DNA of 64,000 bases, taken from positions 170,798 through 234,797 of the forward strand of contig NCSJ02000026.1 of assembly GCA_002812745.2 (NCBI GenBank). Reading direction: 5' to 3'. Position 1 is the first letter of the stretch; the number at the start of each line of letters is the position of its first letter. The stretch is from Scytalidium lignicola (Eukaryota > Ascomycota > Leotiomycetes). The position numbers and the translations under genes are program-made. The notes beneath the pieces were generated by a model. That model saw only the letters and a program-made list of their open reading frames with translations, had not been told where the DNA came from and did not search any database. Shown in pieces: positions 12,315 through 24,103 of the stretch.

Positions 12315-12622
12315 GAATCACCACTGAGCAAACTCAACAAATAAAGATAATTTTAACTTCAACTTCTAAAATTAAATTTATACAATCATTTATATATGTT
12401 ATATCAACTTTCAAGATCTTCAGTAAATATTTATATTATATAATTCAGAATTTGTGTTATTTGCCTTATTTGCCTTATTTTTAAGACTAATTTACTGTTA
12501 CGACTTAAATAACAAATTATGATAATTCATAATTATTATAGTTAAAAATTATTATATATATGACGTACTTGAAGTTTTATTCAATAAATTGTATGGTTGT
12601 TGAGTTTGCTCAGTGGTGATTC
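12315..12622. mobile_element. MITE-like element with 26-bp inverted repeats
   Basis: A perfect 26-bp terminal inverted repeat, starting GAATCACCACTGAGCAAACT at 12315-12340 and its complement at 12597-12622, encloses 256 bp of very AT-rich, non-coding DNA (it includes three tandem TTATTTGCC-type units near 12455-12480). A 9-bp direct repeat CGATTTCGC lies just outside each end (12301-12309 and 12629-12637) and may be a target duplication or part of the host repeat. No transposase is present, so the element would be non-autonomous. Confidence 0.7.
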
Positions 12623-12672
12623 TCTGCTCGATTTCGCTGTAAATTTCAGTGGGCTGGTGGACCGGGAATTAC
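12597..12672 (+). repeat. Dispersed repeat end, copy 1
   Basis: The right repeat of the MITE and about 50 bp beyond it (through GTAAATTTCAGTGGGCTGG) match 57022-57096 at roughly 80 percent by eye. A shorter inverted match to the first part lies at 61451-61483. This marks a repeat family larger than the MITE itself. Confidence 0.65.
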
Positions 12673-14919
12673 GTTAATACCCAGCCACGTATGCTATGAT
12701 ATAGAATAGGCACTTCAACTTGGCCTTCTATACACTACTCAGACTTTACGATACTTGAGAGTAAGATTGTTGCTTGTTCGGAGGAATTTAGTGCTGAGCT
12801 TAAAGGAAAAGATAAAACAAGGACTCTCAACTGCATTTCCTAGCTTTTCTAGGTGGGTACAGTATATATGATTAAACGGTTTACAGCACGGAGTAACTAT
12901 CAAGGATCTTACAGTACCTCCGGAGATGGATATATCCGGAGATAACTATCCTTGCATATAAGCTAACGCTATAGCGGTATGCCAATCGATACTGTATAGC
13001 TTTCGTTATAAAGCCATTGGGTTACATCTCAGCAGACAACTGCTTAGCTACATGTATATACAGTAACAAGACTGTTAGATGCATGAATGCATGATGCATC
13101 TACTTGCAGGACTGGAGAAATCCCCGCGCCTCCTTGATGAGTTTGAAGTTCTCTTCACATGTCTGTCTTGGTTACGCGGGGAGTGAGCGGAATTAAGGAG
13201 GTTCAGCGGGGCAACCTTCACTGTCCACGCGCCTAAAGACGCTCTAGGAATTACGACGACTCAACATCTAATTTAGTCAATTCTCATCTTAGCCTACTGT
13301 ACGAACGGATCTTGCATCTCTGTCGGGTTTAACTTAGCATTTATGCCTCAACGGTCGATTAAGCCATACCGCAATTCCGCAGGCCATCATACTGTACAGT
13401 ACAGGAAAAAGAGAAATGTCAGCATTTGGGGTTTCTCACGTGTTTCACGGAACTAAGACCGAGCATCTCGTAAGCTTCGATCGTAGTCATAGTCACAGTA
13501 CAGTAGAATCGGAAAATAATAATACAGTAAGCAAAAATCTACTCCGCCCACTGGACTGTGGGGCATGGTTGCTGATTCGTATCTGGAGAGGAAGTGTGGT
13601 GGAGAGCGGAAAGAAAGTCCATGTCCAGCAAGGTACAGTAAAGTAATCAGAATTATGCCTCATACACGTGTACTATTATATTTTATGATCTACGAGCAAA
13701 TCATGGTTTGTAAGAAAATGCCACAATTGAATGTTTAAACCTCCAATTAATGTTTTGCTTATTTCTTTCCCAAAACAAAGGTTCATATTAATGCAACCTG
13801 ACCGCAGCTCGAAACCTTCTCTCAACCTCCTCGATGCGGATCTACCCTACTGTATCCTTCCTTCCAAAACTCGGCCCCTTGTGATCACCGCGGGAGGGTG
13901 CGGAGAGACTTTGCAAGGAATTTTCTCACCAGCAAATTGATTTTGGATCTGCACACCCCGTACTCGTGTAACTAATAGTAATGCCGCGTTCTTCGTCCGA
14001 AAGTCTCCAGCAGATCGATCTCTCGGTGGGATCGAGTCGCCGCTGGTATCTTTTCTTCGCCGTCATTGACTGCCGGGCGCAAAACGATTGCGGGGACCAA
14101 GATTCCCGACAGTAGCGCGCGCGCTCTCGACCGACCAGAACTTCCAGGGACTTCCAGCCAGCATGCGACAAGTTAATCTTTAGTTATTACTCAACGCACG
14201 TCACGATCTCCTTTTACTAGAATGGCAGTAATTCGGACCAGTGGTCAAATCCCACCGTAAACACCCGCACGTAATCCGTTCTGCTCCACGAACTCCGCGG
14301 GGGGAGAACGGGTGGCGCTGGGGAACCACGATGGATTTGCCAGACGTGCCAGCTGTGCCCAGACAGACTTTGCTTTCTCTCTCCACACCAGGAGCTGCTG
14401 CTCGCATTGATCCGAGACTTTCGGGGTTAGTGGGTTTTCCCCGTCTTCCCTCCGCACGCGTTGTGTCTGGCCCAGTTGTACACGCCGTCGTTATTGGTAA
14501 TTAACTGAGAGATGTCTAATCTCCATCCTAGCCGTTATCGTTATAACTCAATGCTAATTAAGTTCAGCTTATGACAATGCTTGCAAGCGCCAAGCAAGGA
14601 GGCTATTAGAAGTACCTCTACCCCAAGTGGCAAAGGTACCTCTGTGGTCGAGCTAAGTGATCCACTACTCCTCTTCTCTACTCTTATCATCTGCTCCTCT
14701 CCCTCATTTTCTCCTTACCCCCCATCTTGAACTTTTCAAATCTTGAACTTCTCAAAGCTCTTATCCTATATCATCCTACAGCATCCTACAGCATCAAACT
14801 CAGAAAAAGTATCACACTCACCTGTCCGAGGCAGAAGAGGAAAGAAAAGCTTCAGCTTTAGCTTTAGTAGCAAATAGCTTACCCTTAAGCTCTCTTGCCC
14901 AGGTACCAGAAGTTCCACA

Positions 14920-16559
14920 ATGGCAGCAAATAGCAATGGCAATAGCAATGGGACCAATGGCTCGACCCCTTCCACAATCCCTCTGATTATCGACAACAAG
15001 CCTGTGTCCACCACTGAAACCTTTGCCGTCTACGCTCCTGCGACAGGTGCTCTTTTACACCACTGTGCCTCAGCCTCCATCAGTGATGCTGATGCCGCTG
15101 CTGAATCAGCCCAACGGGCCTACCCAGCATGGCGAAAATCCTCGCCATCTCTGCGCCGCGATATCTTTCTCAAGGCCGCTTCTTTGTTCGATGAGCGGAA
15201 GGAGGAGCTCATAAGCCATATGCAGATGGAGACAGGAGCGTCGAAGGGTTGGGCAGAGTTTAATTTAACAACCTCCGCGGAATTTCTCAGGGATGTAGCA
15301 GGTAGGATCACTTCGCTCAGAGGTTACGTGCCAACTACGGCAGACGAAGGTACTGGCGCGATGGTGTTGATGGAGCCATATGGTGTCATTCTTGCTATTG
15401 CTCCCTGGTTAGTATCCTAATTTCGTTGTTCTATCTTATCAGCATAACATCTTTCTTCCCGCTACTTCTTTAATAAAGAAGATTCTTTCCCAAACAAAAG
15501 AAGAAAAGCACTACAAAAAAATACATATTTTCGGCCACCAGAACTAATAGGAGAGATCATGAGCTAATGCTAAAATGTAGGAATGCGCCTTTTATCCTCG
15601 GTGTCCGCTCGATACTTTACCCCATTGCAGCAGGCAACACCGCTATCTTAAAAGCCCCGGAAATGTCCCCTCTAGTCTCTCATGATATTGTCACTATTTT
15701 CCACGATGCAGGTCTTCCAGCCGGTGTACTGAACCTCCTTGCTCATCAGCCATCCTCTGCTGCTGCAGTTACGAAGCGCTTAATTGAAAACCGTCACATC
15801 AAGAAGATAAATTTTACCGGAAGTACCATGGTTGGAAGAATCATTGCCGAAACAGCGGGCAGGCACCTGAAGCCAGTAGTATTAGAACTTGGTGGCAAAG
15901 CACCGGCTATTGTCCTTGACGATGCCGACTTGCCGGCAGCCGCTATGGAGTGTGTTGTTGGAGCCTTTTTCCACTCAGGACAGATTTGTATGAGTACGGA
16001 AAGAGTGTTAGTCCACGAGGCCGTGGCTGACGCGTTTGAGGCCGAGTTTAAGAAGGCTTTAAGCCAATTTAGCCCTGATCATGAAGATCCACCAGTACTG
16101 ATCAATGCTGCTGGCGTGGCGAAAAACAAGCGGCTGTTAAAGGATGCTGTGAGCAAGGGTGCAAGCATTATTGCTGGATCTATCGAGGCCACTGAACATA
16201 GGGAAACTATGATGCGCCCTGTGATTGTCAAGGGTGTAAGAAAGGATATGGATCTTTACTACAACGAATCGTTTGGTCCTACTGTATCCATGATCGTGGT
16301 AAAGTCCGATCAGGAAGCCATCGACATTGCCAACGATACTGAATACGGCCTTACCTCTAGTATATTTACCAAGGATCTTGCGAGGGGTCTAAGATTGTCC
16401 GACTCCATTGAAAGCGGTGCTGTGCATATTAACCATATGACAGTGCATGATGAGCCATCCTTACCACATGGAGGAATGAAAGCTTCCGGATATGGGCGCT
16501 TTGGGGCTTCCGGATTAGAGGAGTGGGTTAGAACTAAGACTGTGACATTTAAACGATAA
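14920..16559 (+). CDS. NAD(P)-dependent aldehyde dehydrogenase
   Basis: Oxidises an aldehyde to its acid; sequence style is nearest to the salicylaldehyde/vanillin dehydrogenase branch (inference). Model: exon 1 14920-15407, intron 15408-15580 (173 nt, GTTAGT...ATGTAG), exon 2 15581-16559; 488 aa, the normal family size. The splice joins IAPW to NAPFILG, the conserved N-A-P substrate/NAD segment. Also present: AGNTAILKAPE, the cofactor motif FTGST, the catalytic glutamate in LELGGK (about residue 265) and the catalytic cysteine in GQICMSTERV (about residue 299), and the C-terminal ESFGPTVSMIVV and PHGGMKASGYGR motifs. No peroxisomal C-terminal signal (ends KR), so probably cytosolic. The upstream region has a pyrimidine-rich tract. 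It might supply acids to the aromatic pathway at 47-51 kb, but it is not adjacent. Confidence 0.93.
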
Positions 16560-17132
16560 AATGGGATATGATGAGTTTGAGTTTATGACAGCCTTATTTT
16601 GTACTTATGTGTATTTTGTCGATCTACTTATTGTATCGATTAATGATTCAATGTGGGTTAGATGTCTATCCTCACAATCAGACCCCATAAGCCATTGTGA
16701 ACCACTTTTAGCGTCATTGTCTTAAGGGGTACAATTATTTCCGTTTTTGAGAATGAAGGATTTTATGTGGACAATATCCCTGTAATTATATAACTTTGGC
16801 GCGACCTGGGGTCTGAAAAGATACCCAACCTACCTCTCTAGCCTTACATTTAAGATTCAGACGAAAATCAAACGATCCAAGTTTTAAAAGAAATCTGGAA
16901 AATAGTTTGCGCTTATTGATTATTATATATCTACTACAAAACTTCTCCCTTACTATCACTTTACGTAATTTTCCAATGTATGTGAAAAGTTTAGCTGTCC
17001 CTCTCATGGTTTAAAAATTCCAAAAAGGAGTCGACTAGCTCCTTATCCCATGATATAACCCATAATCAATAAAAACCAGAAATCCAAAAACCATGGTTAG
17101 ACCATTATGTGTACTTGAAGAATGCATTAAAT
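16560..17132. other. Convergent 3' spacer
   Basis: 573 bp between the stop of the aldehyde dehydrogenase (+) and the stop of PEX2 (-). AT-rich, with nothing beyond presumed 3' UTRs and polyadenylation signals. Confidence 0.6.
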
Positions 17133-18530
17133 CTAATCATCTTCATCAATAATATCTCCCTCCTCATCCTCCTCATATGTTTCTGTTCCTCCGGCACTTT
17201 CACTGGAATCATCTTCTCCTTCTGTGAGGTTAACCTTCTCTTCGGTGGTTAACACCGTCTCAATTACTTCCTTGTTCTCTTCTTTAAACCCAACAGTCTT
17301 TCCTATACTAGCTGGTTTGCTCACCTCCTCAACCACGTCTCCATTCCACGGCTTACATTCCTTTACCTCTTCCCCGCATCTTAAGCAAGTCCAACCTTCT
17401 CTTTCCTCTGCTTCTAGCCGACTGGCAAGACACACGAAACAATAAACACATCCACACGGGATAGCTTCATATGGATTCGTAATGTCAGTCTGCGCAGACC
17501 CAACTATCCCACTGGACGTAGCCAGAATCTCCGCCTCCGTGGCGCTAGCGTTTTGGTCTTGGTAACAGATGGCACATGTCCGTTCAGGAAGGAAACCAAG
17601 TTCTCCATTATGGACATTCTCATCTCCTTCCTCAGGATCTGCGCTCCTTAAGACAGACTTTGTCTTCCTCCAGGCTCGCGTAAGCCATCTTCGCCATCGA
17701 CTTATTCCCACCAGAGGAAGAACAAAGAGAAGGAATTCCGTGAAGGCATGCCATACAAGTTGCCTATTCAAATACTCAAACGAGACTTCTCGACTGACCT
17801 GGCTCGTCGGTGGAGCAAGTCGCAATCTGAGAATCCGATCTAGTAATGTCCTATACCGTCCATTGACCAGAAACACCAAGAACGAGATGAACGCCGCCGT
17901 AGAATGCATCGTTGATAACGCGTCAGATAACCTAGACAATCGCTGCAGCCGAGGGCTTAAGCTCTCCTCGCCATTATCATTATCAAGCAGCCAATTCTCC
18001 CATTTAGTCCACGCATACCTCCCGCCCACCGTGAATAAGCCGTATAATGCCTTCTGCACCTTCGACGGCGGTGCTACGACGGGACCACGATTCCTCGCAT
18101 CTGTAAACTTGAGATTCTGCAGCGCCGCTCCGTACGTAGCATTGTGATCCCACACCGTAAGCTTGAACAGCACCGCTCTTAGTCCAAGCATGATCTCGGC
18201 AGAATACGAGTCCTGCAGATGCGTCCCCCAGTATTTCAATCCCTCGCTCACTTGTCCCTTTAGCAACTCGAGTAGTTCTTCATCGAGGAGTTCCGCGTCC
18301 ACTTGCCCTACGCGGAAGGCCGGACGGGTGCCATCGACGCCTCGGATTATGTCCCATGTGGAGAGGACGGTTTGAGCTAGTGGTCGTAAGGGCGAAGGAA
18401 GTCGGTTTAGTTGCTGGTATGCATGTAATGTTTCTCGTTGCGCGGTGATTCGTGCTTGTGTTTCGGCTTCTCGAGCGGCGCGACGGGCTGCAAGGCGTTC
18501 CTGTGCAAGGGCGAAGTCATTAGTTGGCAT
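17133..18530 (-). CDS. PEX2: Peroxisomal RING E3 ligase PEX2
   Basis: Membrane peroxin that, with PEX10 and PEX12, forms the ubiquitin ligase channel recycling the PTS1 receptor PEX5. Intronless, 465 aa from the ATG at 18530 (MPTNDFALAQERLAARRAARE); sequence upstream in the same frame lacks an ATG. The Pex2/Pex12 N-terminal membrane domain spans about residues 40-300, with LRPLAQTVLSTWDIIRG, YGLFTVGGRYAWTKW, AFISFLVFLVNGRYRTLLDRIL and HAFTEFLLFVLPLVGISRW. The C-terminal RING finger starts CAICYQDQ and continues through PCGCVYCFVCLASRL to TCLRCGEEV, with an insertion between the first and second zinc-binding pairs. The tail is very acidic. The frame is intact. Confidence 0.93.
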   Translation of the reverse strand: MPTNDFALAQERLAARRAAREAETQARITAQRETLHAYQQLNRLPSPLRPLAQTVLSTWDIIRGVDGTRPAFRVGQVDAELLDEELLELLKGQVSEGLKYWGTHLQDSYSAEIMLGLRAVLFKLTVWDHNATYGAALQNLKFTDARNRGPVVAPPSKVQKALYGLFTVGGRYAWTKWENWLLDNDNGEESLSPRLQRLSRLSDALSTMHSTAAFISFLVFLVNGRYRTLLDRILRLRLAPPTSQVSREVSFEYLNRQLVWHAFTEFLLFVLPLVGISRWRRWLTRAWRKTKSVLRSADPEEGDENVHNGELGFLPERTCAICYQDQNASATEAEILATSSGIVGSAQTDITNPYEAIPCGCVYCFVCLASRLEAEEREGWTCLRCGEEVKECKPWNGDVVEEVSKPASIGKTVGFKEENKEVIETVLTTEEKVNLTEGEDDSSESAGGTETYEEDEEGDIIDEDD

Positions 18531-20030
18531 CGTGAGGTTGTTGTCGCATGGTGTTGCAGGCGGTTGTTGTATTTTAGGGTATGGCACGATAGTTAATCAA
18601 CTACTGAAGGAAAGCGATAATCAGATGCCGAGGTTCATCGCGGTAAAATTGGAGCTAGGTGTAGGCCACTCCCGCCGCTAGCCTTTTCTTAGATTGCCCT
18701 CCTCAATGTTTTCTCGGCAGATAACAATTAATCGTTTAGATATTTCCAATGTCAAGAGAACTTTAAAAAGGTTATAAGTAGTTTACGATCTACAAAAATC
18801 TGTAAAAGAGCTACTGTTCAAATGACTTATTGTTACGTCTGGAGTTTGGGTCGGATTAATGTTATGCCTGGGCCGCTTTCACGTGGTAGCCTACTTTATG
18901 TAAGCGTGTCAGAGGTTAAGTTATGGCGCAGGGATTAGGCTACTACACATATAAATTGTATGGTACAGAGACTCTATTCGTTGCTCAATTCTATGATGTA
19001 CAGTACAAAGGGGTAAACCGGTAAAACTCTGCACTTTACCGACCGTAAGCTTCCTACAGCTATGATTGGCCAACGCCAATTACATAAGCAATATCTTTGA
19101 CAAAGCGGCAGTAAGGGAATTGGCGTAAACTAACTAGATCTTTCATTAACAATGAGCATTGTTGTTCCACCTAGATTTTTCCCTCTCTAAAAGTAATAAT
19201 GATATTTATATATATTGATAGTATCTTCCCTATACCTATGTCTAGACAAACAAACGAAGAAACAACGATCGGTGGTAGTTAATCCATCTTCCTCGCCAAT
19301 CCCGTTTTTTGTATCAAATTCCACTTCCACTTCCTAATTCAAGTTTAATTCACAAAATAACTCAATGAGCTTTTCTCTCACACGATAGTGCAAGATTTTT
19401 CACCATCATAGTTCAAAAGCACTTATTATTCTCAAAACGTAGATAAATAAAAAGCTCGTACCCTCATTTCAATACTCCTTTTCTCCCATAATTATACCGA
19501 TATATTTTCTCTCCCTTCAANCCCAACCCCAATCCCAANGCCCAAAACAAAACCAAAATCGTAAGGTGAAAAAAAAGTTAATAATAACAACAGATGAACA
19601 AAAACCTAATCCCCTCCCGTCAGCAGCCGGGAGAGAAAGATCAGGGGAAAACCAGGCGAACTGAATTTTTTTTTACCATTAAGGTCAGGCCCATGTACAG
19701 AGGCTAATAATGGGGGGGGGGGCGGGGGCAGAACCATTACGCCAAAGCACAGAGTGGGCCTTGGCCTTGAGGTACTGGCATTGTTCTTAATCCGGGTTAT
19801 ATGTCTTGTCAAAGGGGCAGGTTGGGAAGGAGGGCAGGGGCACATAGTGTTGCAGGTTGGTGTGACTAGTGAGTATGTGGTTCTTTCCGGATAGAGACGG
19901 GTTCCTGGTTGAGAAAGCAGAGAAGGGAATTAACCTTAGATGCTATCTTGTTCAATAAATTCATCCCACAGAAAACTCTTTTAACTCACACGTTTTAAGT
20001 CTTCATAACAAAAAGTCTCTAGTTTCGTTT
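18531..20030. other. Gene-free spacer, PEX2 promoter
   Basis: 1.5 kb between the PEX2 start and the ABC transporter stop. It holds a dispersed repeat block (18832-18904), AT-rich DNA, two isolated Ns (19521, 19539) in a C/A-rich low-complexity run, and a G9-rich patch near 19710. No gene is supported. Confidence 0.6.
18832..18904 (+). repeat. Dispersed 73-bp block, copy A
   Basis: Begins GTTACGTCTGGAG, contains GGGTCGGATTAATGTTATGC, then CACGTGG at 18880-18886, nine bases, and TTATGTAAGC. It aligns without gaps to 47239-47311. It lies about 300 bp upstream of the PEX2 start. It may be a repeat remnant or a composite regulatory element. Confidence 0.65.
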
Positions 20031-23000
20031 CTATTCCTGCTTCTTCTTCCTCCTCTCCCATCTCGTTCTCTTAGCCTTTAATAGCAAATAAGCTAAGATC
20101 CTATACACCAACGCACACATCCCCAAACACAAAATATTGACCCCTGGATTCGAATCTAGATCATAAAGTCTCAACACATCCATCCCGTTATTAATCGTAC
20201 AACTACCATCCGGTAATCTCTGCTCGCTGTTACATGTGAATTGGATGTTGCGGATGGAATAAGGCACTAGATTCCTGATGGCGTAGCGAATGGGAGAGAG
20301 GTAGTTTACACCCTTGAGGAAACCTGGCATAGAGATGGACATAACACCGGACATGAATTGGGCGACGGAGAGGAAGACGCTGGTTAGGTTTACAGCGAAG
20401 CCAGTGTGGGCGAAAAGGGTGTTGAACTATATTTTGAATTACTTGTTAGCGTATTATCTTATTTTAACTCCCATAGCCGAGTTTCAATTAAATAAGCAGC
20501 AAAGGGAGATAAAGGCAGAAAGGAAGAAACGGAACAGGAGCTAAACATACCATAATCCCTAAGCTCTCCCCACAACTGACAATACAAAAGCAGTTAAAAA
20601 AGCACACAAAGAACATCTGTGCCGTCCTCGGCAGCCCTGCTCCAAGATCCGTCAAGCACGCAAACAAAATACTCGTCAGAACCTCAAAAGGCACTTCAAG
20701 TGTAATATACTGCGCGAAGAACGCCTCGACACCATACGTCCCGTCATCATTTTCACGATAAAATACATCCTTCTCGTTGGGGTATATCGCTACATTCTGA
20801 AGCATGCCTACAAAATAGAAAGCGCAGAATTCCTGGATGAAGCCGATTCGGTTTTGGATGGAGTAGTAGTCGTGCTTAAGGGGGGCGAAGAACAGTGTGA
20901 GAATTATGCCGAGTCCGAGTACTTGCATTGTGCGAGCCATGATTAAGGGTGGTTGACGGCGAATGTTTATATATGCACGATGGACGAGAATTGGATACGC
21001 TTTGAAGAAGGAGGTGGGCTTGCGGACTAGAGAGCCTAGTTCTGCGGGAGTAGAGATCGTGCTTGGATTTAGAGCGGATTGAAATTCGCTACTTGACCAG
21101 GATGATATTAGCTTACGTACTTTCGAGCGCGTAGCCTCTTCTCTAGACGACTGTTGTAAGTCTATGGTTATCAGATCTAGGGCAAAATCGGCCGGGTTAG
21201 TCGTCGTAGGGCAAGGGAATCCAAGACCCGCGAAGTAAGGGAGCATGCTGGAACCACTACCAGCGTAAACTGGAGATCCGCCTCGTGCGAGGAGAAGCAC
21301 ATTGCCAAAGCGTTTGAATAGATCGGAGCGAGATTGATGGATTGTCAGGATTAGGGTACGGCCTTCTTGGGCAAGACCTTCCAGGACCTCCATTATAGAG
21401 GATGCTGTGAAAGCGTCGAGACCGGATGTAGGTTCATCGAGGAGCAAGACACGAGGATCAGTAAGGATTTGGACAGCGATTGTTACTCGGCGCTTTTCAC
21501 CTCCTGATATTCCTTTAATCATATCGGATCCAATAAGATTGTCTGCACAATCTTTCAAACCCATTTTTAGCAACACATCTTCAGCTCGTTGGTGTTTCTG
21601 TGCAGTGGACATGAATGATGGTAATCGGAGACCAGCCGCAAACTGTAATGTCTCTCGAACAGTGAGAGACGGTAGCAGCGCATCATCGTCTTGGCAAACA
21701 TAGGAGCAGACCGAGCGAATGACGGACGTCGACGGGACTGCACCATTGAATGTCATGTTCCCAGAAGGTCGATATTTCGTTCCAGGAGTATTGCGAAGCC
21801 GCAACGCCATGGCATTAAGAAGAGAGGTCTTTCCACTCCCAGAGGGGCCCATAATAACATTAAGAACTCCTGCTTGGAATGTAGCACTTATGGGTTCCAA
21901 GATGGTCTTCGTGGGTAGCTTTCGGCCGAAAACGGTTCTCTTCTCTAAATCCAGCGCAAACCGATCAAGCCCGATATCAACCGTCCTAACCTCAGCTGCA
22001 GACCGTGCGGTCATCTTCTCCTTCCCAGCAGAGAAATCTGTATCCGAGTTCCGGGCTTGGGAGACACCCATCTCTACCCTTTTATACCTCAATCCCACGC
22101 CAGCAAGCGTGTAGAACATAACCACGAATGCTGTTAATATAATAATCGGCCGCCACACCCAGTTTCGAGGGAATCCTAGTGAAGACAAGACATAAGCGCC
22201 AGTATACTGTAGACATGCAGGATTTGACTCGCCACCTTCAAGGGGGCAGTCATAAAATTGGCCATGGAACTCATTAGTGGCTAGAGCACCGAATCCGTAG
22301 AAGACGTATGCTGTCCACTTTAGCCACCGAACATAGATGGGGATCGTGTTTGACTGGATGAAGTAACCGCATGCCATGCTTTGGATTGTGTAGCCCATAT
22401 TCGCAATAAGAGAAGCACCAGCAAAGTTCCTCGATGCAGCAACACAGGTTGTAGCATATGTGACTGCGATGTACTGACATAAGAGAACAACGGCAAAGAA
22501 TGTAAGGAATGTCGAAGCTTCAGCCCGGAACCCTGCCATCCAATAGAAGATAATTGAATAAACTAGAGGCACCGGGAAGTCCTCCATGAAGAACCTTGCA
22601 ATGCGCCTGCTCAGCAGAAAAGGTAAAACATCGACCACATTCTCGTTATATTCACGATCAAAAAGCTGAATGTCGATTGTAAGGCGATACGTCTCGAATA
22701 GGAGAATTAGGTAACCCTGCAAGGCAGCGGCAGTATAAAGAGCGCCTTCTCGGCTTCGTATTCCAGACTGGTCTCGTCCTAGGTTGTAGAAGACCCATCC
22801 AGTCATAATTCCCATCCCTATAGCTTCGATCAAGGAACCTACCATACCCAATGGATCCCGGTATGTAGTAAGGAAGGTACGAGACGTCAGGATCCGAGTT
22901 TGACGGATAAAGGGGGAATGAGCATGAGCGCGCCAGGATATCTGCTTTTGCGATCGATCTGATGTAGACCGAGGTGGTGTCTTCTCCCCCTTGTGATCTG

Positions 23001-24103
23001 GAGAACGGAAAATTCTATCATTCTCCTCCTTCCAAGCCGCCTTTAACCTTTCAACGCGTTCCGTCGAAGCAGCCTCCAACTCGGGAGACCTATTATCCAC
23101 CGCTGCAATGTCAATCAAGAATTCAGCCGGATTTACAAATGCTGGTAATTCCATGCCAATTTTCTGGAACCACGGAAGAGAGTCATCTGCTTTCCCAGNA
23201 AAAGACGGGGCTTCCTTTACTGAGAATTACCAATCCATCAAACATACCCCAGATCTCGGATCGCGGCTGATGGATCGTGGTGATGATTGTTCGTCCCCGT
23301 TTTGATAGACCCTTTAATGTTCGGATGAGTTGGAATGCACTGGTAGCATCCAAGCCGGTGGTCGGCTCGTCTAGGAATAGAACGCTGGGATTGCTTAGGA
23401 GCTGCACCCCAATACTTGTCCTCCTCTTCTCTCCACCTGAACATCCCTTATGTTGCGAGTTTCCGATTCTTGTATCAGCGCATTCCTTCAGGCCAAGCTC
23501 TAATATGACTTCCTCCACTACTTTCCGCCTTTCCTGCTCTGTGGTTGGTGGTGGAAGCCGCAAATCTGCCGAGTACCGTAACGTTTCTCTTACGGTCAAA
23601 GTTGGCAATAGAATATCCTGCTGCATCACATATGCGCTTCTTATACTGCCCACACCATCCATATCATTGAACCTGGTAGTACCTCCAATGGCCAATCTGG
23701 CTGATGTCACGCGCTCAGCCATTGTATTGAGCAACGTCGTCTTTCCTGAACCACTACCACCAATGATTGCCGTAAGGGTACCTGCTGGCATAGATGCTGA
23801 AACAGAATGGAGGATTTGCTTGGATGTAGGAACATCATCATGCTTTCGATTACCGGACATAAAGCTGTCGAGGGAGAATGGGGACGGGGCAGTATCTACG
23901 GTGACGGAGAGGTCTCGGATCTGTACATCGACGGGGTCTACTGCCGAGAGAGAGATGTGGTTGCTGAATGTAGTGGATAAGGTATATAAGTTCTGCTCAT
24001 GACCATTTCCAGTGGTAACCGGCAGGGCGGGCGAGCTTGCGCCATCTGATCCGACCATGCCCTTCTCCAAGTCCTTCTCGCTGAATTCTATGTCATCTTC
24101 CAT
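20031..24103 (-). CDS. Full-length ABCG-type ABC transporter
   Basis: ATP-driven exporter of the ABCG (WHITE/PDR) fold, layout NBD-TMD-NBD-TMD. Model: exon 1 24103-20551, intron 20550-20427 (124 nt, GTATGT...ATATAG), exon 2 20426-20031; about 1315 aa. NBD1: Walker A GGSGSGKTT (about 115-122), signature CSGGEKRRTS (about 221), Walker B VLFLDEPTTGLD. NBD2: Walker A GPSGSGKTS (about 745), signature ISGGEKRRVT, Walker B VLLLDEPTSGLD. Both sites look catalytically complete, unlike classical fungal PDR pumps, whose NBD1 is degenerate; it therefore resembles two fused WHITE-type half transporters. Membrane helices follow each NBD. The N at 23199 falls just after KGSPVF and breaks the frame; discounting it joins conserved sequence. 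The substrate is not predictable: drugs, lipids or secondary metabolites are all possible. Confidence 0.92.
23199..23199. other. Ambiguous base that breaks the ABC transporter frame
   Basis: An N beside AAAA (TTTT on the coding strand) lies between NBD1 and the first membrane domain. Read literally it ends the first half after four codons; ignored, the two halves are one frame. Most likely a homopolymer assembly error. Confidence 0.85.

Larger units (their letters stand above)
11970..14919. other. Long gene-free, AT-rich spacer with a MITE
   Basis: Nearly 3 kb between the divergent C2H2 gene and the aldehyde dehydrogenase. It contains the MITE-like element at 12315-12622 and the repeat block to about 12672, several TACTGTA/TACAGTA strings (13391-13404, 13495-13530, 13630), and a pyrimidine-rich promoter tract before the dehydrogenase (about 14665-14735). 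Open frames at 13416-14504 lack domains and splice support. I see no RNA gene. Confidence 0.6.

Noticed and set aside
17133..18587. Longer PEX2 with 19 extra N-terminal residues
   Set aside because: The extension would begin at GTG. The first ATG is at 18530 and gives a normal PEX2 start.
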